A stretch of DNA of 64,000 nt from assembly GCF_004331465.1 (NCBI RefSeq), contig NZ_SJKB01000008.1, positions 248,001 to 312,000 on the forward strand, in the 5' to 3' direction. The notes beneath the pieces were generated by a model. The model was given only the letters and a program-made list of their open reading frames with translations. It was not told the origin of the DNA and did not search any database. The translations under genes and the position numbers were made by a program. This DNA comes from Kribbella pittospori (GTDB taxonomy: Bacteria > Actinomycetota > Actinomycetes > Propionibacteriales > Kribbellaceae). Below are positions 32,752 through 41,597 of this stretch, one piece after another (position 1 is the first letter of the stretch; each line of letters begins with the position of its first letter).

Positions 32752-33585
32752 ATGGAGCATCGCGAGCTGGAACTGTTCCTGCATCTCGCCCGCACGCTGA
32801 ACTACGGGCGCACCAGCCTCGAGTGTCACGTCAGCGCCGCAACCCTGACCAGAACGATCCAGCGACTCGAGGTCCGCGCGGGCTCTCGACTCCTCGACCG
32901 GGGTCCGCGCGGCGTCGTACTCACCGCTGACGGTCAACGCTTCACGGCGTACGCCGAGCAATCGCTGGCGCTGTGGGACGACTATCGGGCCGGCGCCGAC
33001 GAGCCGGCCGAGTTGGTTGGCGAACTGCGGATCTTCGCCACCGTCACGGCCTGCCAAGCGCTGCTGCCCGATCTGCTCGCACCGCTGCGGGCAGCGCATC
33101 CGCAGATCCGGCTCGATGTTCGCACCGGCGACGCGGCGGCCGCGTTGGCCAGGCTCGACGAGGGCGAGGTGGACGTCGCGGTCGCCGGCATCCCGAAGCG
33201 GCTGCCGCAGTCGATGGTGACCCGGACGGTGGCCGTGACCGACTTGGTGCTGGTCAGGAGCCGGACCGGCCTCGCCGACGGTCCGTTCGTCGTACCGGCG
33301 CGTGGGTTGGTGCGCGAGGCGGCGTTCCGTTGGTTCCGCAAGCGCGGCGTGAAGCCGGTGATCGCGGCCGAGCCGGACGGGCACGAGGCGCTGCTCACCC
33401 TCGTGGCGCTCGGCTGCGGCACCGGCGTCGTACCGCGGCTGGTTCTCGAGTCCTCTGCCGTGCGCGACCGACTCGTCGAGCTGCCCGCGGATCCGGCGCT
33501 CGATCAGCTCACGATCGGGATTTGCGCGCGCCGCGCCGACCTGCGGCGGCCTTTGGTTGCGGCCCTGTGGGAGCTGCGACCGTAG
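32752..33585 (+). CDS. ilvY: LysR-family regulator, IlvY-like
   Basis: A 277-residue LysR regulator. The N-terminal helix-turn-helix is ELFLHLARTLNYGRTSLECHVSAATLTRTIQRLE. The effector domain carries GELRIFATVTACQALLPDLL, GDAAAALARLDEGEVDVAVAG, VREAAFRWFRKRGVKPVI and GHEALLTLVALGCGTGVVP, which parallel blocks I recall from E. coli IlvY (GELHIFCSVTA, GHEAMVSMVALGCGVALLP). Placement opposite ilvC is the same as in enterobacteria, so activation of ilvC by acetolactate or acetohydroxybutyrate is likely. ATG 32752 has a perfect AGGAGGT. The 3' end overlaps the convergent LacI gene by 77 bp. Confidence 0.88.
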   Translation: MEHRELELFLHLARTLNYGRTSLECHVSAATLTRTIQRLEVRAGSRLLDRGPRGVVLTADGQRFTAYAEQSLALWDDYRAGADEPAELVGELRIFATVTACQALLPDLLAPLRAAHPQIRLDVRTGDAAAALARLDEGEVDVAVAGIPKRLPQSMVTRTVAVTDLVLVRSRTGLADGPFVVPARGLVREAAFRWFRKRGVKPVIAAEPDGHEALLTLVALGCGTGVVPRLVLESSAVRDRLVELPADPALDQLTIGICARRADLRRPLVAALWELRP

Positions 33586-34573
33586 CGCCGGGGTACAGCT
33601 TGGCCGGGACCAGTTGGGGTGGGAGGGGGTCTGCGCCTTCCAACTGGCGGATTAGTGCCTCGGTGCCGAGCTGACCGAGCTCGGGGCCGGGAGTTCGCAT
33701 GATGGTGAGCTCGGGGTTGGTCAGGGCCGCCATCTCCGGCGCCATCAGCAGCGGGAGGACCGAGATGTCGTCGGGGATCCTGCGGCCGAGACGGCTCAGA
33801 CCCGCCACCGACCCGAGCGCGGCGAACTCGTTGACGATCATCACCGCGGTCGTGTCCGGGTGGTTGTGGATCAGGCGCGCCATGGCTTCCTGACCGGCCT
33901 GGGTCGAGCCGGAACACTCCATCACCACAGTTTCCAGCCCGTACTCCGGCGCGATCCGGCGGTACGCCGCCTCGGACCGGACGTAGGGACCGTACGTGCT
34001 GAACAGCGGATCGGTCAGGTTGCCCGAGACCAGCACGATCCTCCGATGGCCGAGACCGTGCAGGTGCGCGACCGCATCCTCGACCGTCTGATCGAAGTCG
34101 ATGTCGACGTGCGAGAGACCTTCCAGCGCGCTCGTCCGCCCGATCATCGCGAACGGCGTCGCCAACTCCTGCAGAACCGTCACCCGCGGGTCGTCCAGCT
34201 GGACCTCCATCAGTACGACGCCGTCGACCAAACCTTGCCCGAGCAGCTCCGTCAGCTCGGTGCCGTCGTTGCCGACCGGCCAGAGGACCAGGTGGTAGTC
34301 CCGCTCACGGGCCGCGTTCGCAGCGCTGGTTAAGAACTCGGTCGCAGAGAACCCGAACTTGTGGTCCAGGGCCGGATAGGCCATCGCGATGATGTGGGTC
34401 CGCCGGCTGGCCAGCGCGCGGGCGACCGCGTTGCGGCGGTAGCCGAGCTCGGCCATCGCCTGCTCGACCCGCGCCCGGGTCGCCGCGGTCACCGGCTTGG
34501 TGTCGTTGAGCAGGAACGACACGGTCGCGATCGACACGCCTGCACGGTCCGCGACGTCCCGCATGGTGACCAT
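33509..34573 (-). CDS. LacI-family transcriptional regulator
   Basis: A 354-residue LacI regulator. The helix-turn-helix and hinge read VTMRDVADRAGVSIATVSFLLN and LGYRRNAVARALASRR, followed by a periplasmic-binding-protein-like sugar domain (GVVLMEVQL, DFDQTVEDAVAHLHGLGHRRI). ATG 34573 has GGAAGG upstream; the longer reading to 34636 is discounted. The last residues (GRRGARKSRS) lie in the 77-bp overlap with ilvY and look unconserved. It is divergent from the sugar ABC importer, with two similar palindromes in the spacer, so it is the likely repressor of that operon. Confidence 0.9.
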   Translation of the reverse strand: MVTMRDVADRAGVSIATVSFLLNDTKPVTAATRARVEQAMAELGYRRNAVARALASRRTHIIAMAYPALDHKFGFSATEFLTSAANAARERDYHLVLWPVGNDGTELTELLGQGLVDGVVLMEVQLDDPRVTVLQELATPFAMIGRTSALEGLSHVDIDFDQTVEDAVAHLHGLGHRRIVLVSGNLTDPLFSTYGPYVRSEAAYRRIAPEYGLETVVMECSGSTQAGQEAMARLIHNHPDTTAVMIVNEFAALGSVAGLSRLGRRIPDDISVLPLLMAPEMAALTNPELTIMRTPGPELGQLGTEALIRQLEGADPLPPQLVPAKLYPGATVAAPTGPQPKAAAGRRGARKSRS

Positions 34574-34640
34574 CGAATTCCTTCCCGTCTGAACCCTTGA
34601 CAGCAGTGTGACCCAAGGAACATAGTCCTGGGACATCTCA

Positions 34641-34710
34641 GTTAAGCGGTTTACTCCCCCTTAGAGCAAGCGACCGGAAATTTCTCACAGCCCGTGGTTA
34701 AACGCTTTGA
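34641..34710. promoter_or_regulatory. Paired LacI-type operator candidates upstream of the ABC importer
   Basis: The spacer between the LacI gene and the binding-protein gene has two related 14-mers: GTTAAGCGGTTTAC (34641-34654) and GTTAAACGCTTTGA (34697-34710). Both fit GTTAAnCGnTTTnn with a central CG, the usual LacI-family plan. They lie 42 bp apart, the second just before the SD AAGGAG of the operon. Two sites would allow looping. Confidence 0.55.
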
Positions 34711-34728
34711 TCGAAGGAGCCCGATGTC

Positions 34729-35961
34729 ATGATCAGCAAGCGGATCGCCGCCGTGCTGGCCGGTGCGACGACCGTGTCGCTCGTGCTGGCCGCCTGCGGC
34801 AGCAACGGCGAGGACTCCTCGTCGGCCTCGTCCGGGGACAGCGTCAAGAGCCTCACGATCCTGGACTACTACAACAACGACCCGGACAAGTCGCTGGTGC
34901 AGAAGGGTCTCGACTCCTGCGCGAGCCAGCTCGGCATCACCATCCAGCGGGAGACGGTGCCTGGTGACACCTTGATCCAGAAGGTGCTGCAGCAGGCCTC
35001 GTCGAAGACCCTGCCCGACGTCCTGATGCTCGACAACCCCGACGTACAGCAGATCGCCGCGACCGGCGCGCTGGCGCCCCTGAACGACATGGGTCTGAGC
35101 GGCGACGGAGTCATCCAGGGCATGGTCGACGCGACGTCGTACGACGGCAAGCTCTACGGACTGGCGCCGGTGACCAACACGATCGCGCTGTTCTACAACA
35201 CCCAGATGCTGCAGGAGGCCGGCGTCCAGCCGCCGAAGACGTGGGACGAGCTCAAGGCGGCGGCCAAGAAGCTGACCAAGCCCGGCCGGTACGGCATCGC
35301 CTTCAACGCCAACGCGACGTACGAAGGGTCCTGGCAGTTCCTGCCGGCGATGTGGACCAACGGCGGCGACGAGACCGACCTGAACACCCCGCAGGTGAGC
35401 GAAGCGCTGCAACTGTGGGTCGACCTGGTGCAGTCGGGTTCGGCGTCGAAGAGCGTGATCAACTGGACCCAGGGCGACGCGAAGGACCAGTTCGTGGCCG
35501 GCAAGGCCGCGATGATGGTGAACGGGCCGTGGCAGATCCCGTCGCTGGAGAAGTCCCCGAACATCAAGTGGGACGTCGTCACGTTCCCGCTGAACAAGCC
35601 GGATCAGACCCCGGTCGCGCCGCTCGGTGGTGAGGCCTGGACGGTCCCGCTGAACAAGGACCAGGCCAAGCAGCAGAAGGCGGCCGACTTCGTGAAGTGC
35701 CTGAACTCGGACGAGAACGAGCTGGCCTGGGCGAAGGCCCGGTTCACCATCCCGACCAAGACCGCGCTGCTCGACCAGTACGTCAAGGAAGTGCCGTCGA
35801 TGAAGGCCTTCACCGAGCAGGTCAAGACCGCTCGCTCGCGGACCGGCAAGCTCGGCGAGAAGTGGCCGGAGGCCGCGAAGGTGATCTACCAGGCCATCCA
35901 GCTGGCGCTCACCGGTAAGGCCTCGGCCCAGGACGCCTTCAAGCAGGCTGCCGGCGGCTGA
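34729..35961 (+). CDS. ABC sugar-binding lipoprotein
   Basis: A 410-residue family 1 solute-binding protein anchored to the membrane as a lipoprotein: MISKRIAAVLAGATTVSLVLAACGS with lipobox LAAC at Cys24 or so. Conserved blocks include KGLDSCASQLGI, LPDVLMLDNPDVQQIA, YGLAPVTNTIALFYNTQML and AMMVNGPWQIPSL. ATG 34729 follows AAGGAGCCCGATGTC. It delivers a sugar or oligosaccharide to the two permeases that follow. No ATPase gene is nearby, so a shared MsiK-type ATPase would be needed, as is common in actinobacteria. Confidence 0.92.
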   Translation: MISKRIAAVLAGATTVSLVLAACGSNGEDSSSASSGDSVKSLTILDYYNNDPDKSLVQKGLDSCASQLGITIQRETVPGDTLIQKVLQQASSKTLPDVLMLDNPDVQQIAATGALAPLNDMGLSGDGVIQGMVDATSYDGKLYGLAPVTNTIALFYNTQMLQEAGVQPPKTWDELKAAAKKLTKPGRYGIAFNANATYEGSWQFLPAMWTNGGDETDLNTPQVSEALQLWVDLVQSGSASKSVINWTQGDAKDQFVAGKAAMMVNGPWQIPSLEKSPNIKWDVVTFPLNKPDQTPVAPLGGEAWTVPLNKDQAKQQKAADFVKCLNSDENELAWAKARFTIPTKTALLDQYVKEVPSMKAFTEQVKTARSRTGKLGEKWPEAAKVIYQAIQLALTGKASAQDAFKQAAGG

Positions 35962-35962
35962 C

Positions 35963-36919
35963 GTGGCCCAGGCAACGATCACGCGGACGACGGACGCGCG
36001 CGGCACGGGACCTGTTCGCAGGTCCCGTGGCCGGCGCCACCGCGGTGAGGATCTGACCAAGATCCTGTTCGTCCTGCCGGCTGCGGTGGCGATGATCGCG
36101 CTGTTCGGCTATCCGGTGGTGAAGAACCTGCTGATGAGCCTGCAGGACTACACCCTGAAGACGTTCTTCACCGGTGCCGCCCCGTGGGTCGGGCTGAGGA
36201 ACTACAGCGCGGTCGTGACGGACAACCTGTTCTCCGACGCGATGGTGAACACGGCGTTGTTCACCATCGGCTCGATCGCGTTCCAGTTCGTCATCGGGTT
36301 GGCGCTGGCGCTGTTCTTCCACCGGCGCTTCCCGCTCAGCGGCGTACTGCGGTCGTTGCTGCTGCTGCCGTGGTTGCTGCCGTTGATCGTGTCGAGTGCG
36401 ACCTGGCGATCGATCCTCGAGCAGGACAGCGGGATCCTGAACCGGACGTTGTCCTGGTTGCATCTGATCAACGAACCCGTGCCGTGGCTGAACTCGCCGT
36501 CGGTCGCGCTGATCGCGGTGATCGGGGTCAACATCTGGATCGGCATCCCGTTCAACGTGACGCTGCTGTACTCCGGTCTGTCCGAGATCCCCGAGGAGTT
36601 GTACGAGGCCGGCCAGTTGGACGGCGCGACCGGCTGGCGCGCGTTCCGGTACATCACCTGGCCGAATCTGCGGGCGGTCGCGAGTGTGCTGCTGATGCTC
36701 GGGGTCGTCTACACGATCAAGGTGCTGGACATCATCCTCGGCCTGACCGGCGGTGGACCGGCGAACGCGACGCAGACGCTGGCGACCCAGTCGTACGAGC
36801 GGTCGTTCATCGACTTCAAGTTCGGTGAGGGTGCGGCGCTGAGCAACATCCTGATCGCGATCTCGTTCCTGTTCGCGATCTTCTACCTGCGCAGCACCCG
36901 CCGCGCTGTCGACGAGTAG
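35963..36919 (+). CDS. ABC sugar permease 1 (MalF-type)
   Basis: A 318-residue inner-membrane permease with six hydrophobic helices after a basic cytoplasmic N-terminus. The EAA loop that contacts the ATPase is EELYEAGQLDGATGWRAFRYITWPNL. GTG 35963 is one base after the binding-protein stop. The C-terminus YLRSTRRAVDE is cytoplasmic. Substrate is set by the binding protein. Confidence 0.92.
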   Translation: MAQATITRTTDARGTGPVRRSRGRRHRGEDLTKILFVLPAAVAMIALFGYPVVKNLLMSLQDYTLKTFFTGAAPWVGLRNYSAVVTDNLFSDAMVNTALFTIGSIAFQFVIGLALALFFHRRFPLSGVLRSLLLLPWLLPLIVSSATWRSILEQDSGILNRTLSWLHLINEPVPWLNSPSVALIAVIGVNIWIGIPFNVTLLYSGLSEIPEELYEAGQLDGATGWRAFRYITWPNLRAVASVLLMLGVVYTIKVLDIILGLTGGGPANATQTLATQSYERSFIDFKFGEGAALSNILIAISFLFAIFYLRSTRRAVDE

Positions 36920-36931
36920 GGAGGTACGACG

Positions 36932-37747
36932 ATGAACGATTCGGCCGTCCGTCGCGCGGTGTACACCGTGATCGGCGTACTGATCCTGGTCGTGATGCTG
37001 TTCCCGGTCTACTGGATGCTCAACGCGTCGCTGCAACCGTCCGGGAACACGCTGACTGCCGGCTTCCTGCCGTTGCACCCGACGTTCAGCGGTTACGAAC
37101 GGGCGCTCAGGGAGCAGGGCGGAAACCTCGTCACGAGTCTGATCATCGCGACCGGGACCGTCGTACTCAGTCTCGCCATCGCGACCCCGTGCGCCTATGC
37201 GCTCTCGCAGTTCCGGTCCCGGTGGGTGTCGGTCGGGCTGCTGGCGATCCTGATCTCGCAGATGATTCCGGGGATCGTGATCGCCAACGCTCTGTACACG
37301 GCGTACGAGCGGATCGGGCTGCTGAACTCGATCCCGGGCCTGATCCTGGCGAACTGTGCCAGCGGTATCCCGTTCGCGATCCTGATCCTGCGCTCGTTCA
37401 TGCTCTCGCTGCCGCCGTCGCTGGTGGAGGCCGCGCGGGTGGACGGCGCCGGGCTGTTCCGGGCGTTCGTCGCGATCGTGCTGCCGATCAGCAAGAACTC
37501 GCTGATCACCGCGGGACTGTTCAGTTTCCTGTTCTCCTGGAGCGATTTCCTCTTCGCGCTGACGCTGACCACCAAGGGCGGCATCCGACCGGTGACGCTC
37601 GGGATCTACCAGTACCTCGGCACCCAGGTGCAGAACTGGAACGCGGTGATGGCGACCGCGGTGCTCTCGGCGATCCCGGCCATCGTGCTGCTGGTCGCCG
37701 CACAGAAGTACATCGCCGCCGGCGCCATCGGCGGAGCCGTCAAATAA
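36932..37747 (+). CDS. ABC sugar permease 2 (MalG-type)
   Basis: A 271-residue membrane permease with six predicted helices; the EAA motif is LVEAARVDGAGLFRAFVAIVLPIS. It starts at ATG 36932 behind GGGAGGT, 12 bp after permease 1. It ends in ALSAIPAIVLLVAAQKYIAAGAIGGAVK, the usual MalG-type C-terminus. With permease 1 it forms the heterodimeric channel. Confidence 0.92.
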   Translation: MNDSAVRRAVYTVIGVLILVVMLFPVYWMLNASLQPSGNTLTAGFLPLHPTFSGYERALREQGGNLVTSLIIATGTVVLSLAIATPCAYALSQFRSRWVSVGLLAILISQMIPGIVIANALYTAYERIGLLNSIPGLILANCASGIPFAILILRSFMLSLPPSLVEAARVDGAGLFRAFVAIVLPISKNSLITAGLFSFLFSWSDFLFALTLTTKGGIRPVTLGIYQYLGTQVQNWNAVMATAVLSAIPAIVLLVAAQKYIAAGAIGGAVK

Positions 37748-37773
37748 CCCTTACGGACAAGGACTTTCACATT

Positions 37774-38550
37774 ATGACGATTCGCGTACTCGTCTGGGGC
37801 GAGAACCGGCACGAGCAGGTCGAGCCGCACGTCGCCGAGATCTACCCCGACGGCATGCACAGCACGATCGCGGCCGGGATCGCGGAGAACCTCGGCGACG
37901 CCGCCAAGGTCGAGACGACCACTCTCGACGAACCCGAGCACGGCCTGACCGAGGAGGTGCTGGCCGGCACCGACGTACTCGTCTGGTGGGGTCACGCCGC
38001 GCACGGCGAGGTCGACGACCAGGTGGTCGAGCGCGTGTACCAGCACGTGCTGTCCGGGATGGGCCTGATCGTGCTGCACTCGGGCCACTGGTCGAAGATC
38101 TTCGGCAAGCTGATGGGGACCTCGTGCACGTTGCGCTGGCGCAGCGAGCGGGACCGCGAGCTGGTCTGGACGGTGAACCCGACGCACCCGATCGCGCAGG
38201 GTGTGCCGCACCCGATCGAGATCGAGCAGCAGGAGATGTACGGCGAGTTCTTCGACATCCCGGTGCCGGACGAACTGATCTTCGTCTCGTCGTTCTCCGG
38301 CGGCGAGGTGTTCCGCTCCGGCTGCACGTTCCGCCGCGGGCACGGGAAGATCTTCTACTTCTCGCCGGGTGACCAGGACTTCCCCGTGTACCACCACAAG
38401 GACATCCGCAAGGTGATCGCGAACGGTGTCGAGTGGGCCATGACGGACCGGCCCGAGCGGGCGGTCCCGACGCTGCTGCGGTACGAGACCGGTGACTTCT
38501 TCAACGGTCACGGTTACAAGGGTCCGATCGAGGAGCCTGCGGATGCCTGA
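37774..38550 (+). CDS. ThuA-family trehalose-utilisation-like protein
   Basis: A 258-residue ThuA-like protein with a glutamine-amidotransferase-like fold. Blocks are VLVWGENRHEQVEPHVAEIYPDGMH-type start, DVLVWWGHAAHGEVDD, GLIVLHSGHWSKIFGKLMGT and FYFSPGDQDFPVYHHKDI. In rhizobia ThuA and ThuB process 3-keto-disaccharides made from trehalose and similar sugars. ATG 37774, AAGGA upstream, 26 bp after the permease. The next gene overlaps by eight bases, so the pair is coupled as thuA-thuB are. Confidence 0.88.
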   Translation: MTIRVLVWGENRHEQVEPHVAEIYPDGMHSTIAAGIAENLGDAAKVETTTLDEPEHGLTEEVLAGTDVLVWWGHAAHGEVDDQVVERVYQHVLSGMGLIVLHSGHWSKIFGKLMGTSCTLRWRSERDRELVWTVNPTHPIAQGVPHPIEIEQQEMYGEFFDIPVPDELIFVSSFSGGEVFRSGCTFRRGHGKIFYFSPGDQDFPVYHHKDIRKVIANGVEWAMTDRPERAVPTLLRYETGDFFNGHGYKGPIEEPADA

Positions 38551-39634
38551 ACCCCTGCGCCTTGTCCAGGCCGGCGCGGGCGGCATGGGGCGCGCGTGGC
38601 TTCGTACGATTGCCGACAATCCGGATGTTGACCTCGTCGGGCTGGTCGATCTCGATCTCGAGGTCGCCCGGACAGCTGCGGATGAGCACGGTTTCGGCGC
38701 TGTCCCCGTGGCAGCTTCGATCGACGAACTCGGCGTCGAGGCCGATGCGGTCATCGACGTGACGGTGCCGCTCGCGCATCCGAAGGTCAGTGTGGATGCC
38801 TTGCTGCGTGGGCTTCCCGTGCTCTGCGAGAAGCCGCTGGCCGAGTCGGTCCGTGAGTGCCTGGCGATGGTCGCGGCGTCGGAGGTCAGCGGGAAGCTGC
38901 TGATGGTCTCGCAGTCGCGCCGCTACTTCCGGGCCGGGTCCGCGTTCGGCCGGCAGATCGCCGAGCTCGGCACCATCGGGTCGCTGTCCTGCGAGTTCTT
39001 CAAGGCCCCGCATTTCAGCGGCTTCCGGGAGCGGATGGCCGAGCCGCTGCTGGTCGACATGGCGATCCACCAGTTCGACCTGGCCCGCAAGCTGATCGGC
39101 TCCGAGCCGGTGACGGTGTACTGCGAGTCGTACAACCCGGAGTGGAGCTGGTTCGACGGCAACGCGGCCGCCAGTGCGGTGTTTGCCTTCGCCAACGGAA
39201 CCCGCTTCGCCTTCACCGGCAGTTGGTGCGCGCCCGGCCTGGAGACATCGTGGAACGGTCGCTGGCGGGCGAGCGGACGCGACGGTACGGCGACCTGGGA
39301 CGGCGACAACCCGCCCGTCGCCGAACTCGCCTCCGGCGAATCTCTGCCGGCAATCCTCGTCGACGACCCGGAGCAGATCGCCGGGTCCCTGGTCGAGTTC
39401 GTCGACGCGGTCCGCGAGTCGACGATCCCGCAGTCCGAGGTGCACTCCAACGTGATCAGCGTCGCCATGGTGGAGGCCGCCGTACGCTCAGCCTCTCTCG
39501 GTACGCCGGTCCGCGTGGCCGACGTACTGGAGTCGGCCTATGCCGAAGCCCTGACGACCGTCCAGGACCCTGCCCTGCAGGCAGCTCTGCAGGCCTGGCC
39601 CGACGTACTGAAGACGGTCGGCCTGCACTCCTGA
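38543..39634 (+). CDS. Gfo/Idh/MocA-family NAD(P) oxidoreductase (ThuB-like position)
   Basis: A 363-residue dehydrogenase. The N-terminal Rossmann motif is VQAGAGGMGRAW, followed by DVTVPLAHPKVSVDALLRGLPVLCEKPLAES with the conserved E-K-P and the C-terminal domain with LVDMAIHQFDLARKLIG. It probably oxidises or reduces a sugar hydroxyl at C3 or C1. ATG 38543 behind GAGG overlaps ThuA by eight bases. It is the last gene before a strong terminator. Confidence 0.9.
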   Translation: MPEPLRLVQAGAGGMGRAWLRTIADNPDVDLVGLVDLDLEVARTAADEHGFGAVPVAASIDELGVEADAVIDVTVPLAHPKVSVDALLRGLPVLCEKPLAESVRECLAMVAASEVSGKLLMVSQSRRYFRAGSAFGRQIAELGTIGSLSCEFFKAPHFSGFRERMAEPLLVDMAIHQFDLARKLIGSEPVTVYCESYNPEWSWFDGNAAASAVFAFANGTRFAFTGSWCAPGLETSWNGRWRASGRDGTATWDGDNPPVAELASGESLPAILVDDPEQIAGSLVEFVDAVRESTIPQSEVHSNVISVAMVEAAVRSASLGTPVRVADVLESAYAEALTTVQDPALQAALQAWPDVLKTVGLHS

Positions 39635-39639
39635 CAACG

Positions 39640-39676
39640 CAACGCCGGAGAAACTGCGGGGGTTTCTCCGGCGTTG
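39640..39676. terminator. Bidirectional terminator between the sugar operon and glmM
   Basis: A perfect 15-bp stem, CAACGCCGGAGAAAC (39640-39654) with its complement at 39662-39676 and a 7-base G-rich loop. It lies five bases after the oxidoreductase stop and ten bases before the glmM stop, so it serves both converging genes. T-rich sequence follows on the plus strand. Confidence 0.9.
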
Positions 39677-39686
39677 TGTGTTCTTC

Positions 39687-41033
39687 TCAGAGTTTCAGTG
39701 AGGTTGCGACCACGTCGGCGAGCGCGTGGGCGATCTCGTGGGCTGCGTCGGAGGACTCGGCCTCGACCATGACGCGGACCAAGGGCTCGGTGCCCGACGG
39801 GCGGAGCAGAACGCGACCGGTGTCGCCGAGGCGGGCGGTTGCCTCGCTGACAGCGGACTGCACCGTCGGGTCGGAGGCCGCGCGGGACTTGTCGACGTTC
39901 TTCACGTTGACCAGGACCTGAGGGAGGCGGGTCATCGCGCCGGCCAGGTCGCTCAGTGTCTTGCCGGTCTGAGCGAGCCGGGCGAGCAGCATGACCGCGG
40001 TCAGCGTGCCGTCGCCGGTGGTGGCGTGGTCGGACAGGATCACGTGCCCGGACTGCTCACCGCCGAGCTTGTGACCGCCGGCCTTCATTGCCTCGAGCAC
40101 GTACCGGTCGCCGACCTTGGTCTGCTCGACCGCGATCCGCTCCCGGACCATCGCCTGGACGAAGCCCAGGTTGCTCATCACGGTGGCGACCACGGTGTCG
40201 TTGGACAATCGGCCGCTGTCGCGCATGGCCAGCGCCAGGATCGCGAGGATCTGGTCGCCGTCCACGAGTTCGCCGTTGGCGTCCACGGCCAGGCACCGGT
40301 CGGCGTCGCCGTCGAGGGCGATGCCGAGATCGGCACGGTGACCGAGCACCTCGCGCTGCAGTCCCTCCAGGTGCGTGGATCCGCAGTCCAGGTTGATGTT
40401 CAGCCCGTCAGGCGCAGCGGCGTGCGTGATCACCTCGGCACCGAGCCGGCGCAACGCCTCCGGCGCAGTCTCGGACGCGGCCCCGTTGGCGCAGTCGATC
40501 ACGACCTTGATGCCGTCGAACCGGTTCGGCGCGGAACGGACCAGATGCGAGACATACGTCTCGAAGCCCTGGCCGTCCTCGAGCACCCGGCCGACGGCCG
40601 CGCCGGTCAGGCGCTGCCACTCCTCGTTCATCCGGGCCTCGATGGCGTCCTCGATCACGTCGTCGAGCTTGATCCCGCCGCGGGCCAGGAACTTGATGCC
40701 GTTGTCCGGCATCGGGTTGTGGCTGGCGGACAGCATCACGCCGAGATCGGCGCCGGTCGAGCCGGTCAGGTACGCCACGGCCGGAGTCGGCAGGACGCCG
40801 AGCTTGACCACGTCGACGCCGGCGCTGGCCAGACCGGCCACCACGGCGGCTTCCAGGAACTCACCACTGGCCCGTGGATCCCGCCCCACAACGGCGCGTG
40901 GCCGGTGCCCTTCGAAGGCACCGGCCTCGCCGAGTACGTGAGCTGCCGCGACCGAGAGGTCGAGCGCCAGCTCCGCGGTCAGGTCCACGTTCGCCAGGCC
41001 ACGGACTCCGTCCGTGCCGAACAAACGCCCCAT
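39687..41033 (-). CDS. glmM: Phosphoglucosamine mutase
   Basis: A 448-residue alpha-D-phosphohexomutase converting glucosamine 6-phosphate to glucosamine 1-phosphate for UDP-GlcNAc and cell wall. The phosphoserine loop is MLSASHNPMPDNGIK, the metal loop DGDADRCLAVD, the sugar loop GGEQSGHVI and the phosphate loop RPSGTEPLVRVMVE. Starts MGRLFGTDGVRG at ATG 41033, seven bases after the rpsI stop, as in many actinobacteria where rplM-rpsI-glmM form a unit. Confidence 0.97.
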   Translation of the reverse strand: MGRLFGTDGVRGLANVDLTAELALDLSVAAAHVLGEAGAFEGHRPRAVVGRDPRASGEFLEAAVVAGLASAGVDVVKLGVLPTPAVAYLTGSTGADLGVMLSASHNPMPDNGIKFLARGGIKLDDVIEDAIEARMNEEWQRLTGAAVGRVLEDGQGFETYVSHLVRSAPNRFDGIKVVIDCANGAASETAPEALRRLGAEVITHAAAPDGLNINLDCGSTHLEGLQREVLGHRADLGIALDGDADRCLAVDANGELVDGDQILAILALAMRDSGRLSNDTVVATVMSNLGFVQAMVRERIAVEQTKVGDRYVLEAMKAGGHKLGGEQSGHVILSDHATTGDGTLTAVMLLARLAQTGKTLSDLAGAMTRLPQVLVNVKNVDKSRAASDPTVQSAVSEATARLGDTGRVLLRPSGTEPLVRVMVEAESSDAAHEIAHALADVVATSLKL

Positions 41034-41040
41034 CAGGTGA

Positions 41041-41562
41041 TCAGCGCTTGCTGTACTGAGGCGCCTTACGGGCCTTCTTGAGTCCGGCCTTCTTGCGCTC
41101 CTTGATCCGCGCGTCGCGGGTGAGCAGGCCGGCCTTCTTCAGACCCGGGCGGTTCGCCTCGAGGTCCGCCGCGTTCAGGCAGCGGGCCACGCCGAGCTGC
41201 AGCGCACCGGCCTGGCCGGTGATGCCGCCGCCGTTGATCCGGGCGATCACGTCGTAGGAGCCCTCCAGGCCCGCGACGACGAACGGCTCGTTCACGTGCT
41301 GCTGGTGCACCTTGTTCGGGAAGTAGACGTCCAGCGGCTTGCCGTTGACGGTCCACTGTCCGGTGCCGGGCACGAGGCGGACGCGGGCGACGGCCTCCTT
41401 GCGGCGACCGGTGGCCGCGGCCGGGTTGATCACCGCGACCCGACCCGTCTCGGCGCGCTGCTCCGGAGTCGGGTTCGTCTCGGAGGTGTAGGCGACCGGG
41501 CCCTCGTTGTCGATGGGGACCTCGGCGTCGAACTCTTCGGTCTCGGTGGTGATGTCGCTCAC
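41041..41562 (-). CDS. rpsI: 30S ribosomal protein S9
   Basis: A 173-residue S9 with an acidic N-terminal extension of about 45 residues, common in actinobacteria, before the conserved body (GRRKEAVARVRL, NEPFVVAGLEGSYDV, GGGITGQAGALQLG) and the C-terminal RKKAGLKKARKAPQYSKR that reaches the P-site tRNA. The start is GTG 41562 with GAGGAA upstream. It follows rplM by 35 bp. Confidence 0.97.
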   Translation of the reverse strand: MSDITTETEEFDAEVPIDNEGPVAYTSETNPTPEQRAETGRVAVINPAAATGRRKEAVARVRLVPGTGQWTVNGKPLDVYFPNKVHQQHVNEPFVVAGLEGSYDVIARINGGGITGQAGALQLGVARCLNAADLEANRPGLKKAGLLTRDARIKERKKAGLKKARKAPQYSKR

Positions 41563-41597
41563 GCTGAAATTCCTCGTTTACCTGGCTCGTCGATCGC

